Notes: generated by a model from the sequence alone, not told the origin. DNA of 64,000 nucleotides from Cupriavidus respiraculi (GCF_914271545.1 NZ_CAJZAH010000007.1:1-64000); one strand, 5' to 3'. Positions 42,920 through 53,863 are shown, numbered from the stretch's first letter. Made by a program: numbers and translations.

Positions 42920-45262
42920 ATGACAGAAATCCGCAACGTCGAACTGGAACTCGGCCGCTTCCGCACGCGCGCAGCGGCCGCGGGCCTGTTCGCCGTGATC
43001 TGCTTCGGCCTGCTGTTCGCCCGCTTCTTCTGGCTGCAGTGGTACAAGCACGACCAGTACTCGGCCAAGGCCGAGGACAACCGCATCTCGGTGGCGCCGA
43101 TCGAGCCCAACCGCGGCATCATCATGGACCGCAACGGGGTCATCCTCGCGCGCAACTATTCGGCGTATACGCTGGAGGTGACGCCGTCCAAGCTGTCCGA
43201 CACGCTGGACAACACGCTGGAGGAGCTGTCCAAGCTGGTCGAGATCCAGCCGCGCGACCGGCGCCGCTTCAAGCGGCTGATGGAGGAATCGCGCAGCTTC
43301 GAGAGCCTGCCCATCCGCAGCCAGTTGACCGACGAGGAAGTCGCGCGCTTTTCCGCCCACCGCTTCCGCTTCCCGGGCGTCGATGTGCGGGCGCGGCTCT
43401 TTCGCCAGTACCCGCTGGGCGAGTCGGCCTCGCACGTGGTCGGCTATATCGGCCGCATCTCGCAGCGCGACCAGGAGCGCATCGAGGCGATGGATCTGGC
43501 CAACGACGCCAACCCCAAGGACTACGATCCGCGCCGCGACGCCGACAACTACAAGGGCACCAACTACATCGGCAAGATCGGCATCGAGCAGAGCTACGAG
43601 GCCGAGCTGCACGGCCTGACCGGCATCGAGGAAGTCGAGGTCAGCGCCGGGGGCCGCGCCATCCGCACGCTCTCGACGGTGCCCGCCACGCCGGGCAACA
43701 ATCTGATCTTGTCGCTCGATATCCGGCTGCAGCAGCTGGCCGAGGCGCTGTTCGGCGAGCGCCGGGGCGCGCTGGTGGCGATCGAGCCGGCCACCGGCGA
43801 CATCCTCGCCTTCGTCTCCAAGCCCACCTACGATCCGAACCTGTTCGTCGAGGGCATCGATACCGCCACCTGGAACGAACTGAACAACTCGCCGGACAAG
43901 CCGCTGCTGAACCGTCCGCTGCGCGGCGCCTATCCGCCGGGCTCCACCTACAAGCCCTTCATGGCGCTGGCGGCGCTCACCACTGGCAAGCGCACCGCGA
44001 ACTGGGGCATGTCCGATCCGGGCTATTTCACCCTGGGCAACCATACCTTCCGCGACGACAAGCCGGGCGGCCATGGCTGGGTGGACATGCACAGCTCGAT
44101 CGTGGCCTCGTGCGATACCTACTACTACGCGCTGGCGCGCGACATGGGCGTCAACGCGATCCACGACTTCATGAAGCCGCTGGGCTTCGGTCAGCTCACC
44201 GGCATCGATATCGAGGGCGAGAACAAGGGCATCCTGCCGTCCACCGACTGGAAGCGGCGCGCCTACCGCAAGCCCGAGCAGCAGAAATGGTATGACGGCG
44301 AGACCATCTCGCTGGGCATCGGCCAGGGCTACAACACCTTCACCATCCTGCAGCTCGCGCACGCCACCTCGATCATCGTCAACAACGGCGTGGTGATGAA
44401 GCCGCACCTGGTCAAGGCGGTGGAAGACTCGGTCACGCGCCAGCGCAAGCTGACGGTGCCCAAGGAAAGCTACCGCATCCCGTTCAAGCAGGCCCATATC
44501 GACGTGATCAAGAAGGCCATGGTCGGCGTCACGCACTCCGGCACCGCCGCGCGCGTGTTCGCCGGCGCCGCCTACGAGTCGGCCGGCAAGACCGGCACGG
44601 CGCAGACCTATTCGCTCGCCAAGGGCGAGAAGTACAACCACCATGCGCTCGAGGAGCGCAAGCGCGACCACGCGCTGTACACCGCGTTCGCGCCGGCCGA
44701 CACGCCGCGCATCGCGCTGGCGCTGATCGTGGAGAACGCCGGCTTCGGTGCGCAGCACGCCGCGCCGATCGCGCGCAAGGTGATGGACTACTACCTGCTG
44801 GGCAAGTGGCCCGAGGAACTGGCCGCCATCGCGCCGCCCGCGAGCGAACGCGCCGGCGGACTGCCGCCGGTGGACCGGCCCAGCGTCTTTACCACCGGCA
44901 ACACCGCCAGCATCGCCAGCGCCACCGTGATGGCGGCCAGCGAGCCCGCGGTGGCGACCTCAACCGGCGCGACCGGCGCCCCCAGCGCCGCCAGCGCCGC
45001 GCAGGCGGCGCCCGCGGCCACCGTGGCGCACGCCGCTTCGTCGGCGATTGCAGCCCCGGTCATCGACCCGGCGGCAATCCCCCCGGCGTCGGCGCCGCTC
45101 GCGCTCGACGAGCGCATGCTGCAGGCCCTGGGCCACAGCAAGCCGCTGCAGCCGCCCCAGCCCGCCTCGGCGCCCGCCGCCAGCCCGGCCGCCGCGCCGG
45201 CGAGCCCTAAACCCCGCGTCCGCCCGGTAGCCACCGCGCCGGCGAACGCGGCAACCCGTTGA
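42920..45262 (+). CDS. mrdA: Penicillin-binding protein 2 (peptidoglycan transpeptidase) with long Ala/Pro tail
   Basis: This 780-residue monofunctional transpeptidase has an N-terminal membrane anchor (AGLFAVICFGLLFARFFWLQ), a pedestal domain and a catalytic domain with Ser342 and Lys345 (GSTYKPF), the SxD motif in SCDTYYYALA and the KTGT box in SAGKTGTAQTYSL. It cross-links the lateral wall with RodA. Catalytic sequence ends near residue 632. The remaining about 148 residues are Ala/Pro/Ser/Thr-rich and repetitive, unlike E. coli PBP2 (633 residues). They would lie in the periplasm. Confidence 0.96.
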   Translation: MTEIRNVELELGRFRTRAAAAGLFAVICFGLLFARFFWLQWYKHDQYSAKAEDNRISVAPIEPNRGIIMDRNGVILARNYSAYTLEVTPSKLSDTLDNTLEELSKLVEIQPRDRRRFKRLMEESRSFESLPIRSQLTDEEVARFSAHRFRFPGVDVRARLFRQYPLGESASHVVGYIGRISQRDQERIEAMDLANDANPKDYDPRRDADNYKGTNYIGKIGIEQSYEAELHGLTGIEEVEVSAGGRAIRTLSTVPATPGNNLILSLDIRLQQLAEALFGERRGALVAIEPATGDILAFVSKPTYDPNLFVEGIDTATWNELNNSPDKPLLNRPLRGAYPPGSTYKPFMALAALTTGKRTANWGMSDPGYFTLGNHTFRDDKPGGHGWVDMHSSIVASCDTYYYALARDMGVNAIHDFMKPLGFGQLTGIDIEGENKGILPSTDWKRRAYRKPEQQKWYDGETISLGIGQGYNTFTILQLAHATSIIVNNGVVMKPHLVKAVEDSVTRQRKLTVPKESYRIPFKQAHIDVIKKAMVGVTHSGTAARVFAGAAYESAGKTGTAQTYSLAKGEKYNHHALEERKRDHALYTAFAPADTPRIALALIVENAGFGAQHAAPIARKVMDYYLLGKWPEELAAIAPPASERAGGLPPVDRPSVFTTGNTASIASATVMAASEPAVATSTGATGAPSAASAAQAAPAATVAHAASSAIAAPVIDPAAIPPASAPLALDERMLQALGHSKPLQPPQPASAPAASPAAAPASPKPRVRPVATAPANAATR

Positions 45263-45273
45263 AGGAGGCGCAG

Positions 45274-46416
45274 ATGGATCGCCGCCGCGCCCTGTCCCTC
45301 GTCAAGACGTTCCTGACCGGCTTCGACAAGCCGCTCGCGCTGATCGTGTTCCTGCTGTTCGCCACCGGCATCGTGGCGCTCTACTCCGCCTCGGTCGACG
45401 TACCCGGGCGCGTCGAGGACCAGTTGCGCAACATCCTGCTGTCCTATGTGGTGATGTGGATCATCGCGTACCTGCCGACGCAGACGCTGATGCGGGCGGC
45501 GGTGCCGCTGTACACCGTCGGCGTGGCGCTGCTGATCGCGGTGGCCATGTTCGGGCTGATCCGCAAGGGCGCCCGGCGCTGGCTCTATGTGGGCATGGTG
45601 ATCCAGCCCTCGGAACTGATGAAGATCGCCATGCCGCTGATGCTCGCGTGGTACTTCCAGAAGCGCGAAGGCACGCTGCGCTGGTTCGACTTCATCGTGG
45701 CCACGGTGCTGCTGGGCATACCGGTGGGGCTGATCGCCAAGCAGCCGGACCTGGGCACCGCGCTGCTGGTGCTGGCGGCCGGGCTGTACGTGATCTATTT
45801 CGCCGGGTTGTCGTGGAAGATCATCCTGCCGGTGATGGCGATCGCGATCACGCTGATCACCGCGCTGGTCACGTTCGAACACGACATGTGCGCGCCTGGC
45901 GTGAACTGGCCGGTGCTGCACGACTACCAGCAGCACCGCGTCTGCACGCTGCTGGACCCCACCACCGACCCGCTCGGCAAGGGCTTCCACACCATCCAGT
46001 CGACCATCGCGATCGGCTCGGGCGGCACGCTGGGCAAGGGCTGGCTCAAGGGCACGCAGACCCACCTGGAGTTCATCCCGGAGAAGCACACCGACTTCAT
46101 CTTCGCGGTGTACTCCGAGGAGTTCGGCCTGGTCGGCAACGCGGTGCTGCTGATCCTGTACCTGCTGCTGATCTTCCGCGGACTCTATATCGCGGCGAAT
46201 GCGCCGACGCACTTCTCGCGCCTGCTGGCCGGCGCGGTGACGCTGATCTTCTTTACCTATGCCTTCGTCAACATGGGCATGGTCAGCGGCATCCTGCCCA
46301 TCGTCGGCGTGCCGCTGCCGCTGATCAGCTATGGCGGCACCGCGCTGGTGACGCTGGGCATGGGCATCGGCATCCTGATGAGCATTTCCCGGCAGAAGCG
46401 GCTGATCCAGACCTAG
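45274..46416 (+). CDS. rodA: Peptidoglycan glycosyltransferase RodA
   Basis: This 380-residue SEDS protein (multi-pass membrane) polymerises lipid II with PBP2. Typical sequences are IQPSELMKIAMPLMLAWYF, PDLGTALLVLAAGLYVIYFA, EKHTDFIFAVYSEEFGLVGN and GVPLPLISYGGTALVTLG. ATG 45274 follows a perfect GAAGGAGG site inside and just after the mrdA stop. Confidence 0.97.
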   Translation: MDRRRALSLVKTFLTGFDKPLALIVFLLFATGIVALYSASVDVPGRVEDQLRNILLSYVVMWIIAYLPTQTLMRAAVPLYTVGVALLIAVAMFGLIRKGARRWLYVGMVIQPSELMKIAMPLMLAWYFQKREGTLRWFDFIVATVLLGIPVGLIAKQPDLGTALLVLAAGLYVIYFAGLSWKIILPVMAIAITLITALVTFEHDMCAPGVNWPVLHDYQQHRVCTLLDPTTDPLGKGFHTIQSTIAIGSGGTLGKGWLKGTQTHLEFIPEKHTDFIFAVYSEEFGLVGNAVLLILYLLLIFRGLYIAANAPTHFSRLLAGAVTLIFFTYAFVNMGMVSGILPIVGVPLPLISYGGTALVTLGMGIGILMSISRQKRLIQT

Positions 46417-46426
46417 CGGCGCCGCG

Positions 46427-47131
46427 CTACATCGCTCCCGGCGGGCGCGCGCGCACGGTCTGCTCCAGCAACGCGCGCAGCTTGGCCATGGCGCCGGGAT
46501 CGCCCCGCGCGGCCGAGCGCGCGTACCAGATCTTGGCCTGCTCGATATCCTGCTCCACCACGCCCGGTTCGCCGCGCTCGTAATAGCTGGCGACGATGTA
46601 TTGCGCGCCGCCGTCGCCCGCGGTCGCCGCGCGGCGATACCACTCGAACGCCTTGGCATAGTCGCGGTCCACGCCGCGGCCGGTGAAGTAGTTGGTGGCA
46701 AGCGCCACCTGCGCCTGCACATGGCCGCCCTGCCCCGCCTTCTCGTACCAGCGGTTGGCCTCGGGCAGCGACCTGGCCACGAGGTCGCCGCGCTCGTGCA
46801 GTTCGCCCCAGGTGAACTGGGCGTGCGTCATCTCGTTGTCCGCCGCCTTCTTCAGCCAGCCCAGCGCCTCCTGCGGGCGCGGGGCGGTGCCATCGCCGCG
46901 CAGCAGCATCATGGCGTAGTTGAACTGCGCCAGCCGGTTGCCCTGCCGCGCCGCCTGCGCGAAGTCGCGCAGCGCGGCGTCGAAGGCCCCTGCCTCGTAG
47001 GCGGCCACCGCCTGGCGCGTCATGGCTTCGGCCGGTTGCGGAGGACGCGGCGCCGCGCTCGCGCCGAGCCAGCCGGTGCAGACGAGAAGCGCGCAGGCGG
47101 CGCGGCTGGCAAGGCGGCGGGGGATCGGCAT
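46427..47131 (-). CDS. Sel1-repeat (TPR-like) exported protein
   Basis: This 234-residue protein has a signal peptide (ASRAACALLVCTGWLGASAA) and four or five Sel1-type repeats of about 36 residues (AQFNYAMMLLRGDGTAPRPQ, AQVALATNYFTGRGVDRDYA, YAKAFEWYRRAATAGDGGAQ, YIVASYYERGEPGVVEQDIE). Sel1 proteins are scaffolds for periplasmic or envelope complexes; the partner is unknown. ATG 47131 is chosen for the signal peptide. It is convergent with rodA, 10 bases apart. Confidence 0.88.
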   Translation of the reverse strand: MPIPRRLASRAACALLVCTGWLGASAAPRPPQPAEAMTRQAVAAYEAGAFDAALRDFAQAARQGNRLAQFNYAMMLLRGDGTAPRPQEALGWLKKAADNEMTHAQFTWGELHERGDLVARSLPEANRWYEKAGQGGHVQAQVALATNYFTGRGVDRDYAKAFEWYRRAATAGDGGAQYIVASYYERGEPGVVEQDIEQAKIWYARSAARGDPGAMAKLRALLEQTVRARPPGAM

Positions 47132-47320
47132 GGGTGGCTCCACATTGGGTCGCGCTTCCCAGCCAGTGTAGGAGCCGGCGTGAGGGGGCGGAAGCGGGCA
47201 CGCGCTGGCGGCGCAGCCGAACTGCCGCGCGTCGTGACACTCAATCATTCACGCCAGTAATGAGGCACGCTGACATTCCGCCCGCAACATCCGTTGCGGT
47301 AATGGCTCGCGTCGCGCGCT

Positions 47321-48016
47321 TCAGCCGACGAACCGATACCCCACGCCGACCTCGGTCAGCAGGAAGCGCGGCTGTGCCGGATCGGCCTCCAGCTTGTGCC
47401 GCAGATGGCCCATGTAGACGCGCAGGTAGTGACTGCTGTCCGCATGCGAGGGCCCCCAGACCTGGCGCAGCAGTTCGCGGTGGGTCAGCACCTTGCCGCG
47501 ATGCGCGATCAGCACCGACAGCAGGCGGTATTCCAGCGGCGTCAGGTGCACGGGTTCGCCGTCGCGCGTGACCAGGCGGTTGACCAGATCGATCTGCACA
47601 TCGCCCAGCACCAGTTGCGGGCTGCCCTGCGGATTGCCGCGCGCGTGCCGGCGCAGCAGCACGCGCAGCCGCGCCACCAGTTCGCCTACGCCGAAGGGCT
47701 TGGTCAGGTAGTCGTCGGCGCCGGCATCGAGCGCCGCGATCTTGTCGGCCTCCGCGGTGCGGGCGGACAGCACCAGCACCGGCACCTCGGTCCAGGTGCG
47801 CACGGTGCGGATCAGCGCCATGCCGTCGCCGTCGGGCAAACCCAGATCCAGGATCACCAGGTCGGGCTGGCGCGTGCCCGCTTCGGTCAATCCGCGTTTG
47901 AGCGACTCGGCCTCGTGCACGGTGCAGCCCTCGGCTTGCAGCGCCTCGCGCACGAAGCGGCGGATATGGGGTTCGTCCTCGACCAGCAGCACGCTGGGTG
48001 CAAATTCGAATGGCAT
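47321..48016 (-). CDS. kdpE: KDP operon response regulator KdpE
   Basis: This 231-residue OmpR-family regulator has a receiver domain with phosphoacceptor Asp57 (LVILDLGLPDGDG), Lys in DDYLTKPFGVGEL and a C-terminal winged helix (HLTPLEYRLLSVLIAHRGKV, YMGHLRHKLEADPAQPRFLL). It activates kdp under potassium limitation or osmotic upshift. The start follows the kdpD stop directly (TGAATG). It is the last gene of the operon. Confidence 0.97.
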   Translation of the reverse strand: MPFEFAPSVLLVEDEPHIRRFVREALQAEGCTVHEAESLKRGLTEAGTRQPDLVILDLGLPDGDGMALIRTVRTWTEVPVLVLSARTAEADKIAALDAGADDYLTKPFGVGELVARLRVLLRRHARGNPQGSPQLVLGDVQIDLVNRLVTRDGEPVHLTPLEYRLLSVLIAHRGKVLTHRELLRQVWGPSHADSSHYLRVYMGHLRHKLEADPAQPRFLLTEVGVGYRFVG

Positions 48017-50866
48017 TCAGCGGGGCTCCGGCTCCAGGGGGGTGATGGCGGGCGGCTCGGGTTCCACCGCGGGCGGCTCCCCGCGCGGCAGCGCCACGAC
48101 GAAGCGCGCGCCGCCGGTTCCGGAGCCGGTGGCACGGTGGGCCGGTTCGACCCAGATGCGGCCGCCATGCGCCTGCATGATGGCCTCGCAAACCGCCAGC
48201 CCCAGGCCCACGCCCGCGGTCGCGGACTCGCGGCCGCCGCGATGGAAGGTCTCGAAGATGGCCCGTTCCTGGCCGCGCGGCACGCCGGGTCCGTCATCCT
48301 CGACCGTGAGCCAGACCTCGGCGTCGGCCACGCGCCCGCCGATGCGGATCGCGGTGCCCACGGGCGTGTGCTTGGCGGCGTTCTCCAGCAGGTTGCACAG
48401 CACGCGCTCCATCAGCACGGCATCGCATTGGACCAGCGGCAGCGCGGCCAGAGCGGACACGGCGACGGGATGGCCCGCCAGCGCCTCGCGCATGCCGGCC
48501 AGCGCCGCGCCGACCAGTTCCTCGGCCGACTGCCATTCGCGCCGCAGCGGCACCGCCCGGCCCTGCAGGCGCGCCATGTCCAGCAAGTTGACCACCATCG
48601 CCCGCATGCGGGCGGCCTGCTCGCGGATCGCGGCCACCGTGACGGCCTGCCGCGGCGTGAGCGCGGCGCCATCGCGCTGCAGGCTCTCGGCCATGCCCAT
48701 CAGGCCGGTCAGGGGCGTGCGCAGATCGTGCGACACCGCCGCGAGCAGCGAGCTGCGCAGCCGTTCGGACTCGATCGACACCAGCGCCTGCTGCGCGACC
48801 TCGACGTAGTGCAGCCGCTCCAGCGCGACCGCCATCAGCGTCGCGAACATCTCGGCCTGCCGCCGGGCGGCCGGCTGAGCCAGCCGCTGCCAGGCGCGCG
48901 CCTCCACCGCCAGCACCCCGCGCGTGTGCATCGGCGCCTTCAGCGGCAGGTACAGCACGGTGCTGCCCGGTAGCGTGCCCGTGCCGGTGCCGGCGGCCTG
49001 GCCATGATCGAACACCCATTGCGCCAGCACCGGGTCGATGGCCTCGCCGTCGCCCGGGTGCTCCCCGCCCGGCGCGGCGTCCTCGCGCACCAGCTCGACC
49101 CGCCCGCCGGCCGGCCCCAGGAAGACCGCGACTTCGGCGTCGAAGGCGGCGCGCAGGAAGCGACCGCCGACCTCGACGATCTGGTCCGCGGTCAGCGCGC
49201 CCGACAGCTCGCGGGCGAGTTCGTACAGCGTGCGCGCTTCGGTCTCGCGCCCCACCGCCACCTCGGCCTGCTCGCGCAGGCCGGCGGTGAGCTGCCCGAT
49301 GACCAGGCCCACGGCGAGCAGCACGACGAAGGTGAGCAGGTATTGCACGTCGCCGACGGCAAACGACAGCCGCGGCGGCACGAAGAAGAAGTCGAAGGCC
49401 GCCACCGACAGCAGCGAGGCCAGCGCGGCGGGGCCGCGCCCGTGGCGCAGCGCCACGCCGGCCACGGCGGCCAGATACAGCATGGCGATATTGACCGGGT
49501 CGAACAGCGGCCGCGCCAGCGCCGACAGCGCGGTGGCGCCCAGGCACCAGGCGGCGGCCCACAGATAGTCGCGTCCCCGCGCGCCGGCGGGCGCAAGCGG
49601 CGCCTCGGCAGCAGCGCGCGCACGCGCGGCGCCGGCCACGTCCTCGCGTGCCACATGGACGACATCGATATCGGGGCAGCGCTGCGCCAGCGCGCGCGCC
49701 GTGCCGGGCCGGCCGGCACGCGCCCAGCGCCAGTCCAGCGGCCGAAGCATCGCGTCCCCCAGCCGGGCGCGCCAGCCCCGGTGGCCGTCCGCCGCGGACG
49801 GCAGCGGCGCCGGCGAGCGTCCGAGCACGGCTTTGGTCATGCTATGGCGCCGCACATAACCGGCGAGCGCGGCGCCCACGTCGGCGCCGGCCAGCGTCGC
49901 GGTGCGCGCGCCCAGTTCCTCGGCCAGCCGCATCGCGGCGGGAATGGCGCCGTCGTCGCGCCGCACCAGGCGCGGCGTCGCCACGGTCACCGCATGCCAG
50001 TCGCAGCCAAGCTGGCGGGCGAGCCGGCGCGCGCCGCGCACCACCTGCTCCGCGTCGGCGCCGGGGCCCACGCAGGCGAGAACCGCCTCCCGCGTGCGCC
50101 ATACCGGCTGCACCGACGCCGCGTGGCGGTAGGCCTGCACGTCGTCGTCCACCCGCTCCGCGGTACGGCGCAGCGCGAGTTCCCGCAGCGCGATCAGGTT
50201 GCCCTTGCGGAAGAAGTGGCGGGCGGCCTCGCGGGCCTGCTCCGGCAGGTAGACCTTGCCCTCCTCCAGGCGGCGCAGCAGCTCGTCCACCGGCAGATCC
50301 ACCAGCACCACTTCGTCGGCCTGGTCGAACACGGCATCGGGCACGGTCTCGCGCACGCGGATGCCGGTGATGCCGCCGACCGCTTCGTTCAGGCTGTCCA
50401 GGTGCTGGACGTTGACCGTGGTCCAGACGTCGATGCCGGCGGCCAGCAGTTCGTCGATGTCCTGCCAGCGCTTGGGATGCCGGCCCCCGGCCACGTTGGT
50501 GTGGGCCAGCTCGTCGACCAGCAGCAGCGCGGGCCGGCGCGCCAGCGCGGCGTCCAGGTCGAACGCCTGCAGCGTGCGGCCGCGGTACGGCACGGCCCGC
50601 ATCGGCAGCCGCTCCAGGCCGGCGGCCAGCGCCGCGGTGTCGGCGCGGCCGTGGGTCTCGATCACGCCGATGAGCACGTCGGCCCCGCGCTCGCGCAGCG
50701 TCACCGCCGCGCTCAGCATGGCGTAGGTCTTGCCGACGCCCGCCGACGCGCCGAAATACACGCGCAGCTTGCCGCGCGCCGCGCGCGTGTGCTCCGCCTG
50801 CACGCGGCGCAGCAGCGCATCGGGATCGGGCCGTTCGGAGGGGTCGCGCCGGGCGGCGTCTGGCAT
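48017..50866 (-). CDS. kdpD: Osmosensitive K+ channel histidine kinase KdpD
   Basis: This 949-residue sensor has the N-terminal KdpD domain with Walker A GASAGVGKT (39-47) and LLLVDELAHTNVAGGRHPKR, a USP-like domain and four transmembrane helices (YLWAAAWCLGATALSALARP, YLLTFVVLLAVGLVIGQLTA). A GAF-like domain, the H-box VSHDLRTPLTGLMG (about residue 712) and a C-terminal ATPase domain follow. It phosphorylates KdpE when potassium is low. ATG 50866 is preferred; ATGs at 50899 and 50938 are in frame. Confidence 0.96.
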   Translation of the reverse strand: MPDAARRDPSERPDPDALLRRVQAEHTRAARGKLRVYFGASAGVGKTYAMLSAAVTLRERGADVLIGVIETHGRADTAALAAGLERLPMRAVPYRGRTLQAFDLDAALARRPALLLVDELAHTNVAGGRHPKRWQDIDELLAAGIDVWTTVNVQHLDSLNEAVGGITGIRVRETVPDAVFDQADEVVLVDLPVDELLRRLEEGKVYLPEQAREAARHFFRKGNLIALRELALRRTAERVDDDVQAYRHAASVQPVWRTREAVLACVGPGADAEQVVRGARRLARQLGCDWHAVTVATPRLVRRDDGAIPAAMRLAEELGARTATLAGADVGAALAGYVRRHSMTKAVLGRSPAPLPSAADGHRGWRARLGDAMLRPLDWRWARAGRPGTARALAQRCPDIDVVHVAREDVAGAARARAAAEAPLAPAGARGRDYLWAAAWCLGATALSALARPLFDPVNIAMLYLAAVAGVALRHGRGPAALASLLSVAAFDFFFVPPRLSFAVGDVQYLLTFVVLLAVGLVIGQLTAGLREQAEVAVGRETEARTLYELARELSGALTADQIVEVGGRFLRAAFDAEVAVFLGPAGGRVELVREDAAPGGEHPGDGEAIDPVLAQWVFDHGQAAGTGTGTLPGSTVLYLPLKAPMHTRGVLAVEARAWQRLAQPAARRQAEMFATLMAVALERLHYVEVAQQALVSIESERLRSSLLAAVSHDLRTPLTGLMGMAESLQRDGAALTPRQAVTVAAIREQAARMRAMVVNLLDMARLQGRAVPLRREWQSAEELVGAALAGMREALAGHPVAVSALAALPLVQCDAVLMERVLCNLLENAAKHTPVGTAIRIGGRVADAEVWLTVEDDGPGVPRGQERAIFETFHRGGRESATAGVGLGLAVCEAIMQAHGGRIWVEPAHRATGSGTGGARFVVALPRGEPPAVEPEPPAITPLEPEPR

Positions 50867-50994
50867 TCGGATAGGCGGCTCAGCGGGTCGGTGGCGCATT
50901 GGAGCGCGGGGGCACGGCGCGCCGGCGCGGCGGCGCACGGCCGGGCCGAGTCACGGACGCGATTCTGCCACGCCCGCGCGCCGCGCACCCGGCG

Positions 50995-51612
50995 CTATTG
51001 CAGCGCGTCCAGCGCCAGATTGAGCCGCAGCACGTTGACCACCGGCTCGCCCAGCACGGCCAGCGGCGGCGGCTCGGTATGGTCCTGCACCAGCGCGAGC
51101 ACACGCTCGCGTTCCAGGCCGCGCAGCCGCGCCACGCGTGCCGCCTGGTAGCGCGCGGCCGCCGGGCTGATATGCGGATCGAGGCCGCTGCCCGAGGCGG
51201 TCACCAGGTCCACCGGCACCGGCTCGCGGTTGTCCGGATCGGCGGCGCGCAGCGCCGCGATGCGCGCGCGCACGGCCTCGGCCAGCGCCGGATTGCTCGG
51301 CCCCAGGTTCGAGCCCGACGACGCCGCGGCGTTGTAGGGCATGGGCGCGGTCGCCGACGGACGGCCCCAGAAATGGCGCGGGTCGGAAAACGGCTGGCCG
51401 ATCCAGGCCGAGCCGACGGTCTTGCCGTCGCGTTCGATCAGCGAGCCGCCGGCCTCGTGCGGAAAAGCCATACGGGCGATGGCGGTGACCGCGCCGGGAT
51501 AGAGCAGTCCGGTAACGATCGAGAGGACCGCGAACAGCGTCAGCGCCGGACGCAGCAGGCTCTGGCGCGGCGCCGGCTCCGCGGTCGCGCGATGGATGGA
51601 AGTCGATGTCAT
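50995..51612 (-). CDS. kdpC: Potassium-transporting ATPase subunit C
   Basis: This 205-residue subunit has one membrane helix ([20 protein letters not shown]) and a periplasmic domain with [20 protein letters not shown] and [20 protein letters not shown]. It assists assembly and ATP affinity of KdpFABC. The 128-base gap to kdpD is the longest in the operon. Confidence 0.97.
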   Translation of the reverse strand: MTSTSIHRATAEPAPRQSLLRPALTLFAVLSIVTGLLYPGAVTAIARMAFPHEAGGSLIERDGKTVGSAWIGQPFSDPRHFWGRPSATAPMPYNAAASSGSNLGPSNPALAEAVRARIAALRAADPDNREPVPVDLVTASGSGLDPHISPAAARYQAARVARLRGLERERVLALVQDHTEPPPLAVLGEPVVNVLRLNLALDALQ

Positions 51613-51649
51613 GGTGAGGGGTTCCAGCGAAACAGCACATGAGAAAGCG

Positions 51650-53863
51650 TCAGGCCCAGCCCAGCGCGGCGATGACCATGTCGATGGCCTTGATGCCGGC
51701 GAACGGCACGGCGATGCCGCCCAGCCCGTAGACCAGCAGATTGCGCCGCAGCAGCACCGCCGCGCCCAGCGGGCGGTAGCGCACGCCGCGCAGCGCCAGC
51801 GGAATCAGCGCCACGATGATCAGCGCGTTGAAGACCACGGCCGACAGGATGGCCGAGGCCGGCGTGGCCAGGCCCATCACGTTGAGCAGGCCCAGTTGCG
51901 GATAGGTGGTGGCGAACGCGGCCGGGATGATGGCGAAGTACTTGGCCAGGTCGTTGGCGACGCTGAAGGTGGTCAGCGCGCCGCGCGTCATCAGCATCTG
52001 CTTGCCGATCTCCACGATCTCGATCAGCTTGGTCGGATTGCTGTCCAGGTCCACCATATTGGCCGCCTCGCGGGCCGCCTGGGTGCCGCTGTTCATCGCC
52101 ACGGCCACATCCGCCTGCGCCAGCGCCGGGGCATCGTTGGTGCCGTCGCCGGTCATCGCCACCAGCCGGCCCTCGGCCTGGTACTGGCGGATCAGCCGCA
52201 GCTTGGCCTCGGGCGTGGCCTCGGCGAGAAAGTCGTCCACGCCCGCCTCCGCGGCGATCGACGCGGCGGTCAGGCGGTTGTCGCCGGTGATCATCACGGT
52301 GCGGATGCCCATGCGGCGCAGCTCGCCAAAGCGCTCGCGGATGCCGGCCTTGACGACGTCCTTGAGCTCGATCACGCCCAGCACGCGCACATCGGCGCCG
52401 GTGCCGTCGCCGGTACCGGCTGACTCCACCACCACCAGCGGCGTGCCGCCGGCACGCGCGACCTCCTCCACCGCCCGGGACACCGCATCGGGAAACTTGC
52501 CGGCGCGCGCGGCGACGTAGCCGCGCACCGCGTCCGCCGCGCCCTTGCGCAGCGAGCGCACCGCCTGCATGCCGCCCGTCGCCTCTGCGCTCCCGCGCAA
52601 GTCCACGCCGCTCATGCGCGTCTGCGCGCTGAAGGCGACGAAGTCCACCTCCGTGGGCGCGGCGGGCGGCGCGGCGTGCGCCTGCCCCTGCCGGGCGAGC
52701 GCGACGATGCTGCGGCCTTCCGGCGTGTCGTCCGCCAGCGACGCGAGCCAGCATGCCTCGGCCAGCCGCGCGGCATCGACGCCCGGTGCGGGAATGAAGC
52801 GCGCGGCCTGGCGGTTGCCGTGCGTGATGGTGCCGGTCTTGTCCAGCAGCAGCACGTCGACGTCGCCCGCCGCCTCCACCGCGCGCCCCGATGTAGCGAT
52901 GACGTTGGACGCCATCATCCGGCTCATGCCCGCCACGCCGATGGCCGACAGCAGGCCGCCGATGGTGGTGGGGATCAGGCAGACGAGCAGCGCGACAAGC
53001 ACGGTGACGGTCACCGGCACGCCGGCCTGCGCCACCATCGCGCTGTACAGAGAGAACGGGCGCAGCGTGGCGGTGGCCATCAGCAGCACGATGGTCAGGC
53101 TCACCAGCAGGATGGTCAGCGCCAGCTCGTTGGGCGTCTTCTGCCGCTTCGCGCCCTCGACCATGGCGATCATGCGGTCGATAAAGGTCTCGCCGGGATT
53201 GGCGGTGATGCGCACCACGATCCAGTCCGACAGCACGCGCGTGCCGCCGGTCACCGACGAGAAGTCGCCGCCGGACTCGCGGATCACCGGCGCGGACTCG
53301 CCGGTAATGGCGCTCTCGTCGACCGAAGCCACACCCTCGACGACCTCGCCATCGCCGGGAATCGTATCGCCGGCTTGCACCAGCACCACGTCGCCCCGGC
53401 GCAGCGCGGCCGCGGCGCGCGGCTCGGTGGCGCGCGCGTGCGCCGGGCGGCCCGGGAGCAGCACCTTCGCCATCACGGTGGTCTTGAGCCCCCGCAGCGC
53501 CTGCGCCTGCTGCCGGCTGCGGCCTTCGGCCAGCGCCTCGGCGAAGTTGGCGAACAGCACGGTGAACCACAGCCAGACCGTCACCGCGAGCACGAAGCCC
53601 CACGATTCGCCGCCCGCCGGTGCCCATGCCGCCCGCACGCACAACAGTGTGGTCAGCAGGCTGCCGACGTAGACCACGAACATCACCGGGTTGCGCAGCT
53701 GCTGGCGCGGCGAGAGCTTGCGCACCGCCGCGACCAGCGCCGGACGGATCAGCGCGGCCGTGAACGCCTTGCCGGGGATCGGGGACGAGACCGGCGGCGG
53801 CGCCGCATCGGTCCGATGAACGCCATCGGCGCCGCGCGCCGTGGCCAGGGATTGCTGCTGCAT
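51650..53863 (-). CDS. kdpB: Potassium-transporting ATPase ATP-binding subunit B
   Basis: This 737-residue P-type ATPase has DKTGTIT with the phosphorylated Asp near residue 341, the actuator motif ITGESAPV and the hinge [20 protein letters not shown]. It energises K+ uptake. The N-terminal about 50 residues are a low-complexity extension. GGAGAAGAG precedes ATG 53863. Confidence 0.98.
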   Translation of the reverse strand: MQQQSLATARGADGVHRTDAAPPPVSSPIPGKAFTAALIRPALVAAVRKLSPRQQLRNPVMFVVYVGSLLTTLLCVRAAWAPAGGESWGFVLAVTVWLWFTVLFANFAEALAEGRSRQQAQALRGLKTTVMAKVLLPGRPAHARATEPRAAAALRRGDVVLVQAGDTIPGDGEVVEGVASVDESAITGESAPVIRESGGDFSSVTGGTRVLSDWIVVRITANPGETFIDRMIAMVEGAKRQKTPNELALTILLVSLTIVLLMATATLRPFSLYSAMVAQAGVPVTVTVLVALLVCLIPTTIGGLLSAIGVAGMSRMMASNVIATSGRAVEAAGDVDVLLLDKTGTITHGNRQAARFIPAPGVDAARLAEACWLASLADDTPEGRSIVALARQGQAHAAPPAAPTEVDFVAFSAQTRMSGVDLRGSAEATGGMQAVRSLRKGAADAVRGYVAARAGKFPDAVSRAVEEVARAGGTPLVVVESAGTGDGTGADVRVLGVIELKDVVKAGIRERFGELRRMGIRTVMITGDNRLTAASIAAEAGVDDFLAEATPEAKLRLIRQYQAEGRLVAMTGDGTNDAPALAQADVAVAMNSGTQAAREAANMVDLDSNPTKLIEIVEIGKQMLMTRGALTTFSVANDLAKYFAIIPAAFATTYPQLGLLNVMGLATPASAILSAVVFNALIIVALIPLALRGVRYRPLGAAVLLRRNLLVYGLGGIAVPFAGIKAIDMVIAALGWA

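Noticed and set aside
42224-46722. Long minus-strand frames opposite mreD, mrdA and rodA
   Set aside because: They are antisense to strongly supported genes and have the same Arg/His-rich composition with no recognisable motif.
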